Below are positions 1 to 7,163 of a DNA stretch of 10,093 bases, in pieces (the stretch's first letter is position 1; the number at the start of each line of letters is the position of its first letter). The DNA lies in assembly GCA_024277475.1 (NCBI GenBank), contig JAJRVC010000191.1, forward strand, positions 1 to 10,093, written 5' to 3'. Position numbers and translations under genes: made by a program. This DNA comes from Deltaproteobacteria bacterium. GTDB lineage: Bacteria > Desulfobacterota > Desulfobacteria > Desulfobacterales > JAFDCJ01. The notes beneath the pieces are model-generated. The model had not been told where the DNA came from and ran no database searches. It saw nothing but the letters and a program-made list of their open reading frames with translations.

Positions 1-1170
1 GGTATCAGCGGTCTTGATGTTCTGCAACATGTCAAAGAAAATGATCCGGATGTAGCCATCGTCATGATCACCGCCTACGGTTCCATCCCCACCGCTATCG
101 AAGCCATGAAAAACGGCGCCTATGACTACATGCTCAAACCGTTTGACCCCAATGAACTGGGTGTGCTGATCGACAAAATTATCAAACACCAGGACCAGGA
201 GCGCGAAATGCTCTTTTTGCGGGAAGAACACAGGGAACGCACCCGGTTCGAAAGCATGATCGGTCAATCAAAGCCCATGCAGGAAATCTTTGATCTCATC
301 TGTGATGTGGCCCCCATGGAATCCACGGTATTGATTACCGGAGAAACCGGCACCGGCAAAGGATTGGCCGCCAAGGCAATCCACACAAACAGCCCTCGCT
401 GTAACGGTCCTTTTGTGATGGTAAATTGCGGTGCCATCCCCGAACATCTGATGGAGAGTGAATTGTTCGGCCATCAGAAAGGTGCTTTTACGGACGCCAA
501 ACAGACCAAAAAGGGACGATTGGAACTAGCGCACGACGGTACGCTCTTTCTGGATGAAGTCGGGGAAATTAACATGCGCATGCAAATCGACCTGTTGCGG
601 GTGCTGGAAGACCGGGTTTTTTATCGCGTGGGTGGTACCCAGCCCATAGAAGTGGATTTCAGGATAATTGCCGCCACCAATCGAAACCTGGAAAAGGCGA
701 TTAAAGACGGCAGTTTTCGCGAAGACCTCTTTTATCGGCTCAACGTGATCTCCATCAAAATGCCGCCCTTGAATAAACATAAAGAAGATATTCCGCTGCT
801 GGCGAAACATTTTCTTCACCGCTTTGTTCAGGAGACAAATAAAAATATTGATAAAATCGACCGGGAAGCTATGGATGAGCTGATGCTCTATGACTGGCCG
901 GGTAATGTGCGCGAACTTGAAAATGCCATCGAACGGGCCGTGGTGGTGGCCAAAGAACATAAAATACTTGCCGAGTATTTACCCATTTTCTGTCACGAAC
1001 CCTCCCATACCCCCAGAAACAATAGCTTGCAAGAAGTAGAAAAAGCCCACATCCGACAGATGCTGACGGATAATAACTGGAATATCGCCCGCTGTGCCAA
1101 AATTCTGGATATCGACCGATCAACGCTTTACAACAAAATAAAACGATACGATCTTAAAAAAACAGCTTGA
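1..1170 (+). CDS. NtrC-family sigma-54-dependent response regulator, 5'-truncated by window edge
   Basis: This is a DNA-binding activator that, once phosphorylated by a sensor kinase, hydrolyses ATP to remodel sigma-54 RNA polymerase. The reading frame is open from base 1, so the start and the phospho-acceptor Asp (expected about five codons upstream, before the GISG turn) lie outside the window. The 389 visible residues show the end of a receiver domain (switch Thr in MITAYG, conserved Lys in LKPF, to about residue 60). The AAA+ domain follows: Walker A GETGTGKG (114-121), the sigma-54 contact loop as GAFTDA (161-166) rather than GAFTGA, Walker B TLFLDE, and sensor-like regions FRIIAATNR and DLFYRLNV. 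A Fis-type helix-turn-helix (about 360-383, STLYNKIKRY) closes the protein. The stop codon overlaps the next gene's TTG start. The cognate kinase and target promoters are not in the window, and I found no convincing -24/-12 promoter here. Confidence 0.95.
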   Translation, partial: GISGLDVLQHVKENDPDVAIVMITAYGSIPTAIEAMKNGAYDYMLKPFDPNELGVLIDKIIKHQDQEREMLFLREEHRERTRFESMIGQSKPMQEIFDLICDVAPMESTVLITGETGTGKGLAAKAIHTNSPRCNGPFVMVNCGAIPEHLMESELFGHQKGAFTDAKQTKKGRLELAHDGTLFLDEVGEINMRMQIDLLRVLEDRVFYRVGGTQPIEVDFRIIAATNRNLEKAIKDGSFREDLFYRLNVISIKMPPLNKHKEDIPLLAKHFLHRFVQETNKNIDKIDREAMDELMLYDWPGNVRELENAIERAVVVAKEHKILAEYLPIFCHEPSHTPRNNSLQEVEKAHIRQMLTDNNWNIARCAKILDIDRSTLYNKIKRYDLKKTA

Positions 1171-1724
1171 CCTCCCAATGTAAACATAGCATTCTAATTT
1201 CTCCGGTGGGAGAATTGAGTACGGAGCTGATTGAGGCTGTTGCTGAAGAAATCAAGCAGGTGTTCGGTTTTTCAACCGAAACAGGCCCGATTCTGCAGGA
1301 TCTTTCTTTTGCGCTGGATGACAACCGTAATCAATATCACTCGACTGCGATTCTGGATCGACTGGCCGCAAATATCCCCCCCCATGCCGTCAGGGTGCTG
1401 GCCATCGCCCAGGTCGATCTGTTCATCCCCATTTTAACCCATGTCTACGGTGAAGCCCAGCTCGGGGGAGCCGCCTGCATTGTCTCAACGTTTCGATTGA
1501 ATGAGGGGCGTTCGGGGATAAACATCCCCCCAAAGTACATCGATCGAATCGTAAAAGAGGCCATCCACGAGCTGGGTCATACCTTCAATCTGCGCCATTG
1601 CCCGACGCATACCTGTATCATGCATTACTGCCGCAACGAAGAAGATGTCGACCGCAAATCCGATCAGCTTTGCCGTTACTGTATCATTATGCTGGAGGAT
1701 GAAATTAAAAAGCTGGAAACATAG
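1167..1724 (+). CDS. amzA: Archaemetzincin (peptidase family M54), zinc metalloprotease
   Basis: Predicted cytosolic zinc metallopeptidase of 185 residues, the usual size for prokaryotic archaemetzincins. The active site reads HELGH (His134, Glu135, His138) with third ligand His144, followed directly by Cys145. Then come Cys150 in C-I-M and a final C-x2-C (Cys169, Cys172), matching the family's second, cysteine-rich zinc site. The N-terminal strand ILISPVG and the central ACIVSTFRL strand are also typical. One departure is Asn141 where the family motif HExxHxxGxxHC has Gly. The spacing from C-x-M to C-x-x-C is 16 residues, one less than the published pattern as I remember it. I chose TTG at 1167 because it overlaps the upstream stop (TTGA) and keeps the N-terminal strand; the alternative GTG at 1206 would delete it. 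There is no good Shine-Dalgarno, so translation probably depends on coupling. The natural substrates of bacterial family members are unknown. Confidence 0.92.
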   Translation: MTSQCKHSILISPVGELSTELIEAVAEEIKQVFGFSTETGPILQDLSFALDDNRNQYHSTAILDRLAANIPPHAVRVLAIAQVDLFIPILTHVYGEAQLGGAACIVSTFRLNEGRSGINIPPKYIDRIVKEAIHELGHTFNLRHCPTHTCIMHYCRNEEDVDRKSDQLCRYCIIMLEDEIKKLET

Positions 1725-1744
1725 GGTCGCATCTCAATTATTTA

Positions 1745-3376
1745 CTAATCTATTCTTAACTCGATCAGGGACGGATCATACTCCTCAGGAGCACGGTAAC
1801 CGAGAAGATTGCAGATCGTAGCGGCTACGTTGCTCAGCCCCGGATTGTCGACTTGTTTGAGGGAAAACCTGTTCGCTTCCGAGTAGTCCTTGATAATGAA
1901 AGGAACGGGATTTTTCGTGTGGGCCACCATGGGCGTTCGCCGGCCCTTTTTTTCGGTCCACATACAATCCGCGTTGCCATGATCGGCGGTGACCATCGCC
2001 ACACCCCGGGTGTCCTCGACAGCCTTCAGGAGTCTACCCAGGCACAGGTCCACCGTCTCAACCGCGATACGGATAGAAACAGGCGCTCCGGTGTGCCCCA
2101 CCATGTCACCGTTGGCGTAATTTAGACGGATAAATTTGTACTTGCCACCGCGAATAGCATCGATCACCGCATCGGTTATCTCGGCGGCCTTCATCCAGGG
2201 CCGCAGATCGAAAGTAATCTTGTCCGAAGGAATCTCCACATATTTTTCGAGTTTCTCGTCAATGTAACCGGTATTGTTCCCGTTCCAAAAATAGGTCACA
2301 TGGCCGAACTTCTGGGTCTCTGAAACAGCAAAGGAGGTTGTACCGGAAGCACAGAGATATTCACCCAACGTCCGATCGAAGGCCGGCGGTTCAACAAGGA
2401 AATTATTGGGAATGTGGGCGTCTCCATCATATTCCATCATACCGGCGTAAAAAACATCCGGAACCCGTTTGCGGTCGAACTCAGTGAAATCCGGTTCTTC
2501 GAAGGCCCGGGAAATCTCTATGGCCCGGTCCCCTCTGAAATTGAAAAATACCACCGCATCACCGTCTTCAATGGTTCCCACGGGTCTTCCATTTTCTTCG
2601 ACCACGAAGCTTTGCATGTACTGGTCCGTAATCTCGGGATCTTCGGTGTAGTAAGTACTGATGGCCGCTACGGCCGATGAAAAGCCACGCCCTTTTCCAA
2701 GCACATGGGCATTCCACCCATTTTCCACGACGCTCCAATCTGCGCCATACCGATCCATGGTGGTAACCATCCGCCCTCCCCCGGATGCCATACGGTAGTC
2801 GCGATCATCGGTCGATAATTCCTCGAGTTTTTTTTCCAGGGGTTCAAAATAGACAAGCGCGCTCCTCTGACCTACATCCCGTCCATCTAACAGGCCATGC
2901 ACCCGAACTCGTTTGATGTTGTCGGCGGCGCAACGCTCCAGCAGAGCGTAGAGCTGTTCAATGTGACTATGCACATTTCCGTCGGAAACCAGCCCAATGA
3001 GATGCAGGGTACCGCCCCGGCCGGTATGATTTAGCACTTCGGTCCATGCGCGGCCTTCGAATATCTGCCCTGAATGAATGGCCTCGCCCACCAGCTTGGC
3101 TCCCTGGGAAAAAACACGGCCCACGCCAAGGGCATTGTGCCCCACTTCGGAATTTCCCATATCATCATCCGAAGGCATCCCCACCGAAGTCCCGTGGGCT
3201 TTCAGCCGGGTAAACAGGGGCTCCCCTAAAAGCGCATCCAACACCGGCGTACACGCCAGGTAGACACCGTTGCTTTCATCCTGCGGACCGATTCCGACAC
3301 CATCCATAATCACCGTTACCAGCGGGCCGGGAAACTTCGAATATCCGGCAAGACGATTTAACATCATATCACTCAT
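1745..3376 (-). CDS. gpmI: 2,3-bisphosphoglycerate-independent phosphoglycerate mutase (plant-type, long form)
   Basis: Interconverts 3- and 2-phosphoglycerate in glycolysis and gluconeogenesis through a phosphoserine intermediate, using Mn2+ in the cytoplasm. The 543-residue protein has every expected landmark: metal ligand in MDG (Asp25), catalytic Ser76 in DDMGNSEVGHNALG, GLLDGRDV (161-168), FRGDR (280-284), the SETQKFGHVTYFWNG block (352-366, Lys356), metal-site TADHGNAD (463-470), and HTKNPVPF (486-493). The length and the MPSDDDMGNSEVGH context resemble the plant/parasite-like subgroup more than the roughly 510-residue E. coli GpmI (from memory, no alignment run). The ATG at 3376 follows a GGAG Shine-Dalgarno (3383-3386) at six bases. 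It converges tail to tail on the archaemetzincin gene with 20 bases between, and no terminator hairpin is visible there. It probably has its own promoter (3453-3481). Confidence 0.97.
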   Translation of the reverse strand: MSDMMLNRLAGYSKFPGPLVTVIMDGVGIGPQDESNGVYLACTPVLDALLGEPLFTRLKAHGTSVGMPSDDDMGNSEVGHNALGVGRVFSQGAKLVGEAIHSGQIFEGRAWTEVLNHTGRGGTLHLIGLVSDGNVHSHIEQLYALLERCAADNIKRVRVHGLLDGRDVGQRSALVYFEPLEKKLEELSTDDRDYRMASGGGRMVTTMDRYGADWSVVENGWNAHVLGKGRGFSSAVAAISTYYTEDPEITDQYMQSFVVEENGRPVGTIEDGDAVVFFNFRGDRAIEISRAFEEPDFTEFDRKRVPDVFYAGMMEYDGDAHIPNNFLVEPPAFDRTLGEYLCASGTTSFAVSETQKFGHVTYFWNGNNTGYIDEKLEKYVEIPSDKITFDLRPWMKAAEITDAVIDAIRGGKYKFIRLNYANGDMVGHTGAPVSIRIAVETVDLCLGRLLKAVEDTRGVAMVTADHGNADCMWTEKKGRRTPMVAHTKNPVPFIIKDYSEANRFSLKQVDNPGLSNVAATICNLLGYRAPEEYDPSLIELRID

Positions 3377-3452
3377 GAGTTTCTCCGTAACCGTTTACAG
3401 TTTCAAAGTTCAACGTTCAGGGTTAAAGACAAAGAAGACATTAAACCCCGAA

Positions 3453-3481
3453 ATCCTAGTTAAAATAACTAATTTTGCCAA
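3453..3481 (-). promoter_or_regulatory. Candidate sigma-70 promoter for phosphoglycerate mutase
   Basis: On the minus strand, TTGGCA (3476-3481, 5/6 to consensus) and TAGGAT (3453-3458, 4/6) are separated by exactly 17 bases. The predicted transcript would start near 3446 and carry an untranslated leader of about 70 bases before the ATG at 3376. A perfect 11-base inverted repeat, GCCAAATTGGC (3477-3487), overlaps the -35 element and could be an operator. Prediction by eye only. Confidence 0.4.
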
Positions 3482-3685
3482 ATTGGCTCCAATTTTCGGA
3501 TTAGGCCTGACGAAACTGACGCTTTTCTCGTAAATACGCATCGAGATATGAAGTCCAAGGACAAAAATGGTACCCCCGACCCAAACCGATCATCAGCTCT
3601 ATACATGCGAAAAAAAAATACAGTCTCAGCTCACTCAAATATAGGTTTCGAATCATTCCACGAGTTGCACTTTCCGAGGGTTACG

Positions 3686-3710
3686 CTACGAGCCGGCTCC
3701 CTGCTCGTAG
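3686..3710. repeat. Hairpin with 8-bp perfect stem
   Basis: CTACGAGC (3686-3693) and GCTCGTAG (3703-3710) are perfectly complementary across a 9-base loop. An overlapping 10-base palindrome, GAGCCGGCTC (3690-3699), offers an alternative fold. Neither strand has a T run after it, so it is unlikely to be an intrinsic terminator. It could be the core of a dispersed palindromic repeat or an RNA structure. Confidence 0.55.
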
Positions 3711-3726
3711 AGCATATAGAGCATAC
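3709..3726. repeat. 9-base tandem duplication
   Basis: AGAGCATAT (3709-3717) is followed directly by AGAGCATAC (3718-3726), two copies differing only in the last base. They adjoin the right arm of the hairpin at 3686-3710, sharing its final AG. Two copies are too few to indicate an array, but they add to the repeat-like character of the gap. Confidence 0.6.
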
Positions 3727-3785
3727 AGCTCGGAGAGAGGCCCGGGCGGACTTTGAACCTGTGAACGCCTACTATTACCATAATG

Positions 3786-3812
3786 GACATTAATCATTGA
3801 TGCATTAATTTC
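3786..3812. repeat. AT-rich inverted repeat, 9-base arms
   Basis: GACATTAAT (3786-3794) and ATTAATTTC (3804-3812) pair at eight of nine positions across a 9-base spacer. The site is about 85 bases beyond the stop of the S1P-lyase-like gene. It could be a protein-binding site or a weak transcript-end structure; no function can be assigned from sequence. Confidence 0.45.
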
Positions 3813-3895
3813 AAGGAACGGCTTTCGCAATCAGCAGCGATGAACATCCCTAAAACAGGAAACTTTCTTCTGATGATGCATCCATGTCAAAATTT

Positions 3896-5314
3896 TTATA
3901 CCGCATATAAATGATCAAACAACCCGAATACAAGCTCGGTAACCTGTTGATTACCGTCAACCGTGCCTGCCAGTCCGTATAATGCGGTAGTTTCTGCAAC
4001 GGTCCCGGCTTTGGATTTGGCGTAGACCACACCGTCCTGCAGATCCGCAATCAATCGCCCGGCAATGTCAGGTACAAAGGTTTGGGGCATCGTCACGCAA
4101 AAATGCATCCCCGGCGGCAGCTGCAGACAATTGAACCGCCAGCCTCTGGTCTTCATAAAGTCGTTGACATGAAAGACATCCACCTCATCGGAGCGAAAAC
4201 TGATAACAAACGTGGGATCTCCGATAAGTGTCAATTCGGGAATTTCAGCCACGCCTTTTTTGATCGCATCGGCAATATTCATAATGGCTTTCGCCGCTTT
4301 GAGGTAACCTTCTTCACCCAGGTACACCATGGCCGCCCAGGTAGCCGCGGTCAGGCCGCCGGATCGACTACCTGCCGTAGTCGGCGAGGCATACATCCCG
4401 CCGGCCCAGTCCGGAACATTAAAATATTGATAGCGGCGCAGGTTATTGCTGCGATAAAGGACCACCGAAGTGCCCTTTAATGCGTAACCGTATTTGTGGG
4501 TATCGGCAGACATGGAGGTTACCCCCGGCAGGCGAAAATCGAAAACAGGAACTCTGTAACCCAGTTTTTCGATCCATGGCAGAATAAATCCGCCCAAACA
4601 GCCGTCCACGTGAAAGCCGATTTTATGCTTTACCGCAACATCAGACAATTTTTCCAGCGGATCGATAAGCCCATAGGGATAATTGCCGGCGCTGCCGACG
4701 ATAGCGACCGTATTTGCATTGATTTGCGCTTCAACGGCCTCCGGATCGACCCGAAAATCCGGCTCGGCAACGGGTATGTGAACCATCTTGATACCGAAAT
4801 ACTCGCCGGCCTTGTCAAAAGCAGGATGTGCCGTGTGCGGCACGATAATTTCAGGCGTATTAATATTTTTCTCCGCGCGGGGATAGTCCAGGTAGGTCTT
4901 CATGGCCATAATGATACTTTCGGTGCCGCCGGAAGTAACTGTTCCACAGACGGCATCGGCCGGGTCATGCTCTTTGACCGCATCGCCGCTAAGCATTTTA
5001 GCCGTCATGGAAATGATCTCGCTTTCCATTTTGAACATACTCGGACACAAGTCGAATTGAATAGTATTCTCGTGGGAGAACAATGAAAATATTTTGTTCA
5101 AATAAGCACGGTGTTCATCACCGGCATGATAAAATGTACCGGATATCCGGCCGGTTTTCCATTTGGCATTTTCTTCTTCAGCCATAGTCGACAATTCTTT
5201 GAAAATATCATCCTTATCGCGCCCTTTTCCCGGCAAGGAATGATAGCTTTTAAAGCGACCTTTATAAGGCTTAAAGGGATCTGCAATTTCACTTTCAGTT
5301 GTTTTTTCCGACAT
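3896..5314 (-). CDS. Sphingosine-1-phosphate lyase-like PLP-dependent enzyme (group II decarboxylase fold)
   Basis: Fold-type I PLP enzyme of 472 residues. Its closest recognisable relatives are sphingosine-1-phosphate lyases, which cleave phosphorylated long-chain bases into a fatty aldehyde and phosphoethanolamine. Shared blocks are GRISGTFYH (55-63), TSGGTES (127-133, phosphate binding), the PLP-ring Asp in HVDGCLGGF (Asp237), the Schiff-base Lys274 in SADTHKYGYALKGTS, YASPTTAGSRSGG (308-320) and LQLPPGMHFC (398-406). The similarity to human SGPL1 is strong along the whole catalytic domain (recalled, not aligned). It lacks that enzyme's N-terminal membrane segment, so it should be soluble, like known bacterial homologues. 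The ATG at 5314 has an AAGGAG Shine-Dalgarno (5321-5326) six bases upstream; a competing ATG at 5319 is out of frame. It lies 206 bases after an FGGY kinase on the same strand. The true substrate is uncertain, since no sphingolipid synthesis gene is visible. Glutamate decarboxylase is a less likely alternative. Confidence 0.9.
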   Translation of the reverse strand: MSEKTTESEIADPFKPYKGRFKSYHSLPGKGRDKDDIFKELSTMAEEENAKWKTGRISGTFYHAGDEHRAYLNKIFSLFSHENTIQFDLCPSMFKMESEIISMTAKMLSGDAVKEHDPADAVCGTVTSGGTESIIMAMKTYLDYPRAEKNINTPEIIVPHTAHPAFDKAGEYFGIKMVHIPVAEPDFRVDPEAVEAQINANTVAIVGSAGNYPYGLIDPLEKLSDVAVKHKIGFHVDGCLGGFILPWIEKLGYRVPVFDFRLPGVTSMSADTHKYGYALKGTSVVLYRSNNLRRYQYFNVPDWAGGMYASPTTAGSRSGGLTAATWAAMVYLGEEGYLKAAKAIMNIADAIKKGVAEIPELTLIGDPTFVISFRSDEVDVFHVNDFMKTRGWRFNCLQLPPGMHFCVTMPQTFVPDIAGRLIADLQDGVVYAKSKAGTVAETTALYGLAGTVDGNQQVTELVFGLFDHLYAV

Positions 5315-5520
5315 GACATTCTCCTTTTTACCGATATTGGTTATTTGAAAACAAAGCTTGGCCTCAAACCGACGAGTCGATGATAAACACAGACTGTTTT
5401 CAAGTCGAAGTGATGCTGGATGCTGAATAAAGATTCCCGTCGATAAAAATCCTCCATCTCCTTTGTGCCTGCCCGTAGCTCTGGGGGATAGTACTGGGGT
5501 CTCTGCGCTGAACCGAGCTG

Positions 5521-7125
5521 TTACCTCGCATTTAAGGCCGCAAACACCTTTTTATTCCTTTTAAACAACGCACGATACTGGATATACATCTTGTCATAAA
5601 CTGCCCGGTTTGACAAATTCGGTTCGAAGACACGCTTTATTTTAATGAGTTCGGAAAGTTCTTCAATTGAACGATATTCCAGTGTAATCAACCCGAGCAA
5701 AGCAGCTCCCCGCACGGTGGTATGGGTGGGATCATCGACCTGGTGGATCGGAACACCCAGCACGTCCGCATGAATCTGACACCAGACATCGGACAGCGCT
5801 CCACCTCCGGAAAAGCGAAATTTCTCGATCGGCCGCCCGATAAATTTTTCTGCCGCTCCCCGGGTCCAACGGTTGTTATAGGCAATGCCTTCCATGACGG
5901 CCCTTGTCAGATGATTTCGTGTGGTGCTCAGAGAAAGATTCATGAAACCGCCGCGAACATTGGGATTTTCACTGGGAACAATGGAACCGTTCAGCCAGGG
6001 AAGAAAGATTACCCCGTCGCTTCCGGCCGGTGTCTCGACGGCTATTTTATTAAACCGTTCATAAGCGTCATCAGGTTTAGGTCCGGTATTAAACCGGTCA
6101 TCTGCATAAACGAAATTCTTCAGATAGAATTCGACACACTTTCCACCGGCACCCTGCTCACCCAGTATGAAATACCTGTTTTTAAAGGGGCTCGGCAGGG
6201 AGGTCATGAAGGATGCCAGGCTGGTTTTTTTAAAAGGAACATGGCAGGTCATATACAGGGAAGTGCCTATGTAGATAATCGCGTCAAAATTCATTACGGC
6301 CCCCGAACCGATGACCGAAGCATTGGAATCACTAATGCCGGCGATAACTCTGGTTGATGGATGCAGTCCGAACTCATCGGCGACAGCGGGTAAAAGGTGA
6401 CCCACAACACCGTCATTGGGTATCAGTTCCGGAAATTTATTCTTTTGCAAACCGGCAAGTTTTAACAGTTTGTCGCTGTATTGCCGGGACCCCCACCGGC
6501 GATTGTCCACCACCGCAAATGGGGCCATTGTTTTTTGAGTCGCCGTAATTTTTCCGGTCAACTTTGCAGTTAAATAATCCATGGGTTCGAGGAATTTGTA
6601 AGTTTTGGCATAGATCTCCGGCCGCTCATTTTTTATGAACAGAACATGGCCCAAAGAATCCACCCCCGAATGGGTCGGAACCATACCGGTCAGTCTAATC
6701 CATTTCATTAGTTTAGTCAGACCGTAGCCTTGTATTTTTGGAAACCCGCCGGTAATAATTCGGTTGTACGGCCCACCCCGTTGATCGAGCCAGTGGACAG
6801 CCCGCATCAATGGCTCACCGTGGGCATCCACGGGCACAACCACCGACCACTGGTAATCACAAGCGACCGCCACAATGTCCTCCGCCTGGACCTGGGATTT
6901 TTTGATCACTTTTTTGATCACTTTTTTGGCACCGCTCCACCATTCTTCGGGGTCCTGCTCGGCACCGCCACCAGGTAAAAGAAAAGTCGTCACCGTTTCG
7001 TCCGCACTGGCGACGACTTCTCCGGTATCCGCCACCAGAGCCGCTTTTTGACCGCCGCTGCCCAAATCGATTGCAAGTATATAGCGGGGGGATTGGTGGC
7101 ACTTTTCAAGTGTCTGTTGTGACAA
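5521..7125 (-). CDS. FGGY-family carbohydrate kinase (xylulokinase-like)
   Basis: ATP-dependent cytosolic kinase of 534 residues that should phosphorylate a sugar or polyol. The N-terminal phosphate loop reads AIDLGSGGQKAAL (18-30). A substrate-region block HWLDQRGG lies at 111-118, ISDSNAS (264-270) holds the probable catalytic base Asp266, and the C-terminal ATP-binding signature is FSGGGALSDVWCQIHADVLGVPI at about 438-460. The family is clear, but the substrate cannot be read from sequence; xylulose is only the nearest label. The start is TTG at 7125, preceded by AGGA at seven bases; no later in-frame start keeps the phosphate loop. A lysine-rich KKVIKKVIKK stretch (67-76) comes from a 12-base tandem repeat. 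The gene starts 72 bases after the MazF-like toxin stop, with no terminator between, so read-through from the toxin operon is possible. The S1P-lyase-like gene follows. Confidence 0.9.
   Translation of the reverse strand: MSQQTLEKCHQSPRYILAIDLGSGGQKAALVADTGEVVASADETVTTFLLPGGGAEQDPEEWWSGAKKVIKKVIKKSQVQAEDIVAVACDYQWSVVVPVDAHGEPLMRAVHWLDQRGGPYNRIITGGFPKIQGYGLTKLMKWIRLTGMVPTHSGVDSLGHVLFIKNERPEIYAKTYKFLEPMDYLTAKLTGKITATQKTMAPFAVVDNRRWGSRQYSDKLLKLAGLQKNKFPELIPNDGVVGHLLPAVADEFGLHPSTRVIAGISDSNASVIGSGAVMNFDAIIYIGTSLYMTCHVPFKKTSLASFMTSLPSPFKNRYFILGEQGAGGKCVEFYLKNFVYADDRFNTGPKPDDAYERFNKIAVETPAGSDGVIFLPWLNGSIVPSENPNVRGGFMNLSLSTTRNHLTRAVMEGIAYNNRWTRGAAEKFIGRPIEKFRFSGGGALSDVWCQIHADVLGVPIHQVDDPTHTTVRGAALLGLITLEYRSIEELSELIKIKRVFEPNLSNRAVYDKMYIQYRALFKRNKKVFAALNAR
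6898..6928. repeat. 12-base tandem repeat inside the FGGY kinase gene
   Basis: On the plus strand TTTTTTGATCAC occurs twice in direct succession (6898-6909, 6910-6921) and then seven bases of a third copy (6922-6928). Because 12 is a multiple of three, changes in copy number add or remove the four residues K-K-V-I without breaking the frame. Each unit also contains the GATC Dam site. Confidence 0.85.
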
Positions 7126-7163
7126 GGTGATTTCCTTTCGGGAAGCAATAAAGGCAATAGTCC

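Larger units (their letters stand above)
3377..3895. other. 519-base non-coding gap with several small repeats
   Basis: The gap lies between the stop of the S1P-lyase-like gene and the start of the mutase gene, both on the minus strand. An open frame at 3548-3793 (+) has no Shine-Dalgarno and no recognisable protein features, so I treat the stretch as non-coding. It holds the mutase promoter candidate, an A9 run (3610-3618), a hairpin (3686-3710), a 9-base tandem duplication (3709-3726) and an AT-rich inverted repeat (3786-3812). I see no Rho-independent terminator after the lyase gene: no GC-rich stem is followed by a T run on that strand. The TTCAAAGTTCAACGTTCAGG stretch at 3401-3420 has the look of the short TTGAAC-type intergenic repeats I associate with deltaproteobacteria, a memory-based impression only. 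Confidence 0.6.

Noticed and set aside
526..960. Long antisense frame of 144 codons inside the regulator gene
   Set aside because: It is a shadow of the strongly conserved AAA+ coding sequence and has no recognisable protein features.
3745..3790. tRNA-like T-arm on the minus strand (AGGTTCAAAGTCC), as if a tRNA 3' half or integration scar
   Set aside because: The would-be T stem has two mismatches, no acceptor stem can be closed, and no anticodon arm fits; a similar TTCGAATC at 3645-3656 (+) also fails.
3548..3793. Open frame of 81 codons on the plus strand in the non-coding gap
   Set aside because: It has no Shine-Dalgarno, no recognisable motif and a composition unlike the neighbouring genes, and it covers hairpins and repeats.
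4496..5086. Antisense frame of 196 codons inside the S1P-lyase-like gene
   Set aside because: It mirrors the well-conserved PLP enzyme and has no ribosome site or family motif.
5722..6357. Antisense frame of 211 codons inside the FGGY kinase gene
   Set aside because: It is a coding shadow; the kinase motifs on the minus strand fully explain the region.
7085..7125. Sigma-54 (-24/-12) promoter near TGGCAC as a target of the regulator
   Set aside because: The TGGCAC lacks a correctly spaced TTGC and lies inside the kinase gene; no proper GG-N10-GC element was found in the gaps I inspected.
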